A stretch of DNA of 64,000 nt, from positions 124,001 through 188,000 of the forward strand of contig NZ_BOPH01000020.1 of the NCBI RefSeq assembly GCF_016863655.1, written 5' to 3'. A program made the translations under genes and the position numbers. Shown here piece after piece: positions 59,635 through 64,000 of this stretch (its first letter is position 1; each line of letters starts with the position of its first letter). Under the pieces are notes generated by a model. It was given only the letters and a program-made list of their open reading frames with translations. It did no database searches and was not told where the DNA came from. The stretch comes from Virgisporangium ochraceum. Its GTDB lineage: Bacteria > Actinomycetota > Actinomycetes > Mycobacteriales > Micromonosporaceae.

Positions 59635-60208
59635 GGCGCCGCACCCGCAAATGGCCGACGAGCTGGACGAGCGCGATCGCGGCCAGCCCGGCGAGCCACA
59701 GCCGCATCGACCACGGGAACCCCGACCCGGACCCGCACGCCGGCGACCGCGGCGGGATCCAGCCCCACGGGTCGGCGACCACCTCGACCGTGTCGCGGGT
59801 GGGTTCCCCGCACATGCGCGCCCAGCCGAGGTCCTCGCCGTCCACCGCCGCCCGCGGGTCCGTCACGCACCGCGGCATGTTCTGGCCGCACACCTGACGG
59901 GTGGCGGTGACCTCGGCGGTGACCCGCTGACCGAACCAGACCAGGTGGTTCCCGCCGTACCCGGCCGCGGCCACGAACCCGACCACGCCGACGAGCAGAC
60001 CCAGGAGCGGCCGCGCCCACCAGCCGGCCCGCTCGTCCCGCAGCTGACCGGCGCGCACCGGCCACGCCGCCGCGACCACGTGCCCGACGACCCCGGCGAA
60101 CGCGAACGGCAGGGCGACGTAGAACCAGAACACCGACAGCCGCCCCTGCAGGAACCCGGCGAGGAGCGCCGACGCGGCGGCGGCGGCGAGCCAGCCCAGG
60201 GCCTTCAT
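59600..60208 (-). CDS. Membrane protein of unknown function
   Basis: 202 residues with four hydrophobic segments (about 5-24, 28-48, 70-92, 165-185) and an extracytoplasmic loop (about 95-160) holding four Cys residues (RQVCGQNMPRC, WARMCGE, PACGSG) that could form disulfides. ATG 60208 or 60217, both without clear ribosome binding site. Convergent overlap with the MHYT gene. Family not recognised. Confidence 0.7.
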   Translation of the reverse strand: MKALGWLAAAAASALLAGFLQGRLSVFWFYVALPFAFAGVVGHVVAAAWPVRAGQLRDERAGWWARPLLGLLVGVVGFVAAAGYGGNHLVWFGQRVTAEVTATRQVCGQNMPRCVTDPRAAVDGEDLGWARMCGEPTRDTVEVVADPWGWIPPRSPACGSGSGFPWSMRLWLAGLAAIALVQLVGHLRVRRPTLFGSVRGGP

Positions 60209-60323
60209 GGTGCCCATTGTGAGGCTTTCGTCGAAGCATGGACATCTTTTGTTGATCGCAGCGGTACCGTACGGTGGCCCTGATCGACAGCCGTCAACGT
60301 GCAAGACCGGAGGCAGGGGCACC

Positions 60324-61271
60324 ATGACCGAGTCCGAGCAGCCCACGTCCGTCACCCGCCGCACCGTCCTCGCGGCCGGAGCAGGCGCCGCCGCCGCGAC
60401 CACCGCGGCCCTCGCGGGCGCCGCACCCGCCGCCGCGGCGCCCGACCCCGACGCGGAAAGGGGCGGCGGCACCAGCGACCGCGTTCCCCGCGACCGCATC
60501 AGCGTCCAGCTGTACACCCTGCGCGACCAGCTCCAGATCGACCTGCCGGGCAGCCTCGCCGAGCTGCGCCGGATCGGCTACACCCGGGTCGAGCACGCCG
60601 GCTTCGTCGGTCGCACCGCGGCGCAGTTCCGGGCCGCGCTCGACACCGCCGGGCTGCGCGCCACGTCGGGACACGTCGGCATTCCGCAGCCGTTCGACGC
60701 CGCCACCTGGCAGCGCGCGCTCGAGGACGCCAACATCGTCGGCAACCGGTACGTCGTGCACCCGTTCTTCGGGCTCGACTCCGCCGGTCAGCCGATCCGC
60801 GACGCCGCCGTCTACCGCGCGTTCGCCCGCGACCTCAACCGGGCCGGCGCGCTGGCGAAGCGGGCCGGGCTGAGCTTCGGCTACCACAATCACCAGCTCG
60901 AGTTCGTCCGCCAGAACGACGGCAGGCGGGGCTTCGACATCCTCACCGCGGAGACGGACTCCGACCTGGTGCACCTGGAGGTCGACCTGTTCTGGGCCTG
61001 GCGCGGCACCGCCGACCCGGTCGACCTCATCCAGCGCCACCGCGGGCGCATCCGGCAGGTGCACGTCAAGGACATGGACGTCAACGCGAGCTTCGCCGAC
61101 CCCGGCGCGGGTCTCATCGACTTCGGCCGGATCTTCGAGCACGCCCGCACCGCGGGGCTGGTCGAGTACATCGTCGAACGCGACGACGCCGGCAGCCCGC
61201 CCCGCACGCCCGCCCAGGCGCTGGACACCGCGCGCAACGGCTACCGGTACCTGGAGTCCCTACGGTTCTAG
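60324..61271 (+). CDS. Tat-exported sugar isomerase/epimerase-like TIM-barrel protein
   Basis: 315 residues. Twin-arginine signal VTRRTVLAAGAGAAAATTAA, then an AP_endonuc_2 (xylose isomerase-like) barrel (about 55-315): SVQLYTLRDQL, YTRVEHAGF, FGYHNHQLEF, LEVDLFWAWRG, QVHVKDMD, EYIVERDDAG, with the Glu, His and Asp metal ligands in place. Exported members are common beside Gfo/Idh and DUF1080 proteins in 3-keto-sugar routes, which could link it to the DUF1080 protein at 35-39 kb; that link is inference. ATG 60324 behind GGAGG. Confidence 0.87.
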   Translation: MTESEQPTSVTRRTVLAAGAGAAAATTAALAGAAPAAAAPDPDAERGGGTSDRVPRDRISVQLYTLRDQLQIDLPGSLAELRRIGYTRVEHAGFVGRTAAQFRAALDTAGLRATSGHVGIPQPFDAATWQRALEDANIVGNRYVVHPFFGLDSAGQPIRDAAVYRAFARDLNRAGALAKRAGLSFGYHNHQLEFVRQNDGRRGFDILTAETDSDLVHLEVDLFWAWRGTADPVDLIQRHRGRIRQVHVKDMDVNASFADPGAGLIDFGRIFEHARTAGLVEYIVERDDAGSPPRTPAQALDTARNGYRYLESLRF

Positions 61272-64000
61272 GTGCTCCAGGAAGTCCTCGCACTTCGCCG
61301 CCAGCTCGGAGCGGCCGGCCGCCCGGTGCCGGTCGCGGAGCGCGGTGAGGCGGGCGCGTGCCTCGTCGACCCGGCCCAGTCCCCACGCCTCGAGGTTCGC
61401 GGCGGTGAACTGGGTCTGGGTCGCGACGCCCGGTTCGTCGAGCCGGAGAAAGCCGTCGGCGGCGGTGTCGGCGAGGTCGAGTGCCCGCGCGGCCAGCTTC
61501 TCCGACCGGTCCTCCGAGGGCCAGTTCAGCACCAGGTGCGTGGTCTGGCGCAGCGTCTCGTAGTACTCGTAGCCGGGTTCGGCCGACTCGGCGGCCACCG
61601 AGTCGAGCATCTCCAGCGCGCCCGGCCAGTCGGGTTCGTCGCCCTGCACGAGTGTCCACGCGTGGCCGCGCACGGCGCGGATCTCTGCGTCGCGGTCGCC
61701 GACCGTGCGCCACAGCGCGGCGGCCCGGTCGAACGTGCGCCCGGCCTCGTCGGACATGCCGGCGCCGTCGAGCGCGTTCGCGGCCGCGTGCACCAGGGCC
61801 GCGTGCTCGCGCTGGTCGGGCCGGTCGGCGACCATACGGGCCGCGGCGATCAGCTCCTCGGCCGCCGCGCGGAACTCGCCGAGGTCGGTCAGGCACTCTC
61901 CATACACCTGACGCACGTGCACGATCTCCTGCTCGTCGCCGCGCCGGTCGACGTCGGGGAGCATCGACTCCAGCAGCGCCGCCGCCTCCGCCGGCCGGCC
62001 GCCGCGGCGGAACGCGAACACCGCGACCATGCGGGCGCGCGCCGCGACGACCGGGTCGCTGTCGTCGAGCAGGTGCGCGGCGGTGAGCGCCGACCCGACG
62101 GCGTCGCCGTCGCGCCCGCCCAGCATCACGTAGATCTCGGCCAGCAGCGCGGCGATCCGGCCGCGGGTGTCGGCGTCGAGCCGGTCGCCACCGACGGCGC
62201 GGGCCCGCTCGAGGTGCGCCTCGGCCGCGCGCGGGTCGCCGCCGCGCATCGTGACCTCGGCCAGCAACTGCAGCGAGTCGGCCGCCCGGTTCACCGCCCC
62301 CGCGGCGAGGAACTTCTCGGCGGCCCGCGGTAGCACGTCCAGCGCCTGTCGCGGGTCGCCTTCCGCCAGCGCGACCTGCGCCCTGATGTGCAGCAGCGAG
62401 CCCTGTTCGAACGGCAGCTCCGACGCTTCGGTCAGCAGGTCGGTGAGCACCCGGTCGAGTTCGGCGCGCGCCGGGTCGTCGGGGTCGCGGCCCTCCGGCG
62501 CCCGCGCCCAGCCGAGAAACAGGCTCTGCACGTGGCAGAACCGCGCCACCCACAGCGTGTTCCGGGTGGCCTCGCCCGCCTCGTGCAGCGCGGTCACCTC
62601 GGCCAGGACCTCCGCGGGGTCGGTGCCCGGCGGCGGTTCGGCGCCGCCGATGAGCGCGCCGAGCCCGGCCCGCGCCCGGTTGACCGCCTCGCGTCCGGCG
62701 TCGCCGGCGATGCCGAACTCCCGCGCGACCGCGAGGAAGTCCGCGCCGACGCCGACCGGGTCCTCGTCGGCCCGTTCCAGCACGCGGCTCTCGGCGATCC
62801 GCGCCCGCACGAGCGGCGGCAGGTCGGCACCGGTCGCCGCGACGCGCTCCCACGCCGCGTGCGCCCGCGGGTCGTGTGCCTCCGACAGCCGGGTCGCCTC
62901 GGCGATCAGCGCCTCGGCGTCGTCGGGGGCCGGGCCGTCGGCGGCGCGCTCGTCGGGTTTCTCCCGGACCGGCGACGGGACGGCCGTGCCGGCGCGCAGC
63001 CCGAGCGGCAGCGACCCGAGCAGCGGCTCCTGCGCGCGGCGCGCCGCGGACCGCTCGCTGACCGACGTGGTGCCGTTGCGCTTGTCGAACGTGGCGACGA
63101 TCGTGTCGACCTCGGCGTCGACGGCCGGCAGCAGCGCCGCCACCGTGGTGGTCGGGGTCTCGCCGCGCGGCGTGGGCAGCTCCAGGTCACCCTGCCCGAG
63201 CGCGACCAGGCGGCGCAGCAGCACCACGACCGCCTCCAGGTAGAACAGGCGGTACCGCACCGGTTCGTCACCGCCGAGGGTGAGCCAGGTGGCGTGGTCG
63301 GCGAGGATCTCCAGCGCCCGGCCCTCGTTGCCGGTGAGGGCCGCGAACTCCAGGTGCTCCCCCACGCTCGAGCGCAGGTTGGGGTTGCCCCGCACCATCC
63401 GGTAGCCGCGCAGGTGGTTGGCGCGTGCCTCGTCGGCGCGGCCGAGGCGCAGCAGGGGCAGGAGCGTCTTGGCCAGCACGCGGTGCGGCTCCTCGGCGCA
63501 GACCAGGTGCCCGTCGGTCACCGCCTGCCAGGTGCGTACCGCCTCGAGGTCCTGCTCGCGCATGGTCAGCCAGTCGCCGCGGTTGTGGCGTTCGCACGCC
63601 TCGCAGTCGGCCATGTCGTCGCGTTCGGCGGTGACCCACCGGTCGAAGTGCGTGGCGGCGGCCTCCGTGTCGCCGAGGTGGGCGGCGACGTAGTGGCGGC
63701 ACGCGTGGACGGCCTGCGTGCCGTAGCCGGCGAGCCGGTACCGGCGCTCCATCTCGTCGAGCCAGCGCTCGATCGTGGCGAGCGGCACGTTCGGTTGCCA
63801 GATCAGCCCGGCGCTGACCCACTTGAAGTGCCAGTGCAGGCCGTGGGCGGCCTCCTCGTCGAAGTCCTCGGGCCGCTCGTCCCACATCTTCAGGACCCGC
63901 GCGAACGGCACGAGCATGCGGTCGGAGGTGCCGTCGTACTCGTAGGCGGTGATGAGCGCCTGCAGCGCGTGCACCAGCATCGGCCGGTCGCCGGTCTGCG
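61260..64000 (-). CDS. Large TPR-type repeat protein (5' end outside window)
   Basis: The frame is open to the right edge, so the true start lies beyond 64000; at least 913 residues are seen. It is helical throughout with repeated A/L/E-rich units, e.g. DARAHAAWERVAATG, RQALDVLPRAAEKF, LEALTVAMRGGDPRAAEAHLERA-type stretches, as in tetratricopeptide proteins. A CEACERHNRGDW segment near residue 130 of the visible part could hold a metal. No signal peptide can be judged. Such TPR proteins often form the sensor arm of STAND/SARP regulators or act as scaffolds. It overlaps the isomerase gene by 12 nt. Confidence 0.75.
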   Translation of the reverse strand, partial: QTGDRPMLVHALQALITAYEYDGTSDRMLVPFARVLKMWDERPEDFDEEAAHGLHWHFKWVSAGLIWQPNVPLATIERWLDEMERRYRLAGYGTQAVHACRHYVAAHLGDTEAAATHFDRWVTAERDDMADCEACERHNRGDWLTMREQDLEAVRTWQAVTDGHLVCAEEPHRVLAKTLLPLLRLGRADEARANHLRGYRMVRGNPNLRSSVGEHLEFAALTGNEGRALEILADHATWLTLGGDEPVRYRLFYLEAVVVLLRRLVALGQGDLELPTPRGETPTTTVAALLPAVDAEVDTIVATFDKRNGTTSVSERSAARRAQEPLLGSLPLGLRAGTAVPSPVREKPDERAADGPAPDDAEALIAEATRLSEAHDPRAHAAWERVAATGADLPPLVRARIAESRVLERADEDPVGVGADFLAVAREFGIAGDAGREAVNRARAGLGALIGGAEPPPGTDPAEVLAEVTALHEAGEATRNTLWVARFCHVQSLFLGWARAPEGRDPDDPARAELDRVLTDLLTEASELPFEQGSLLHIRAQVALAEGDPRQALDVLPRAAEKFLAAGAVNRAADSLQLLAEVTMRGGDPRAAEAHLERARAVGGDRLDADTRGRIAALLAEIYVMLGGRDGDAVGSALTAAHLLDDSDPVVAARARMVAVFAFRRGGRPAEAAALLESMLPDVDRRGDEQEIVHVRQVYGECLTDLGEFRAAAEELIAAARMVADRPDQREHAALVHAAANALDGAGMSDEAGRTFDRAAALWRTVGDRDAEIRAVRGHAWTLVQGDEPDWPGALEMLDSVAAESAEPGYEYYETLRQTTHLVLNWPSEDRSEKLAARALDLADTAADGFLRLDEPGVATQTQFTAANLEAWGLGRVDEARARLTALRDRHRAAGRSELAAKCEDFLEHLEP

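Overview
The window is chromosomal DNA of a high-GC Gram-positive filamentous actinomycete. Coding regions look above 70% GC, many starts are GTG, genes are packed with 1-4 nt stop/start overlaps, and many products carry Tat or Sec export signals, ECF sigma factors or BNR/ricin-type secreted domains. A palindromic 11-mer (TCCACWGTGGA) recurs inside genes, and the gene repertoire would fit Pseudonocardiaceae (Lentzea/Saccharothrix-like), but the genus is only a guess. I saw no rRNA or tRNA gene, CRISPR array, intact transposase, prophage or PKS/NRPS cluster.

Layout. 1-9.4 kb: a secreted GH78 alpha-L-rhamnosidase behind a LacI-type operator; an ArsR-MFS pair; an MFS exporter divergent from a LacI regulator; a secreted BNR_4 protein. 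9.4-12.9 kb: a STAS protein and a small membrane protein divergent from argG, then a polytopic membrane protein. 12.9-14.8 kb is a decayed stretch with a phytase-like esterase pseudogene, a repeat copy, a small secreted peptidoglycan-binding protein and a methyltransferase pseudogene. 14.8-22.5 kb: M28 peptidase, amidase, CPBP protease plus two-component system, then a beta-lactamase locus arranged like Streptomyces cacaoi blaL/blaA/blaB. 22.5-30.2 kb: a chorismate mutase-prephenate dehydratase-DAHP synthase fusion, a membrane protein paralogous to the one at 11.9 kb, a SigJ-type sigma factor divergent from a flavoprotein, a sialidase-like secreted protein and an SRPBCC protein. 30.1-31.25 kb: a DUF4142 pseudogene and an unusually AT-rich, apparently non-coding block of about 0.85 kb.

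31.2-40.5 kb (minus strand): an anchored protein and a GNAT enzyme, then the most striking locus, a tightly packed four-gene operon for exported proteins: two-domain multicopper oxidase, a 1322-residue ThuA/F5-8C/sugar-dehydrogenase/PKD/DUF1080 protein, a cupredoxin with four Ig-like repeats, and a beta-helix protein. Two of these share a homologous ~75-residue module. 40.8-45.0 kb: a MacB/FtsX-type ABC exporter. 45.1-50.1 kb: hydrolase, CopD-type copper protein, small helical protein, Tat-exported PHP-domain protein with a coupled unknown. 50.1-52.5 kb: non-coding DNA with a repeat copy, then a ricin-lectin/beta-helix protein.

52.5-64 kb: a SigE-family ECF sigma factor overlapping a membrane-anchored BNR protein, an MFS permease, a DUF4407 protein, an SDR, a membrane protein/XRE regulator pair behind three similar operators, a MHYT sensor, a membrane protein, a Tat-exported sugar isomerase-like TIM barrel, and a TPR-type protein running off the right edge.

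The genes mostly serve scavenging and the cell surface: plant or algal polysaccharide attack, extracellular oxidation with copper enzymes, cell-wall and beta-lactam response, export, and local one-component regulation. Several palindromes next to regulators or metabolic genes (LacI, ArsR, XRE, ArgR) are proposed as their operators by position and symmetry only.
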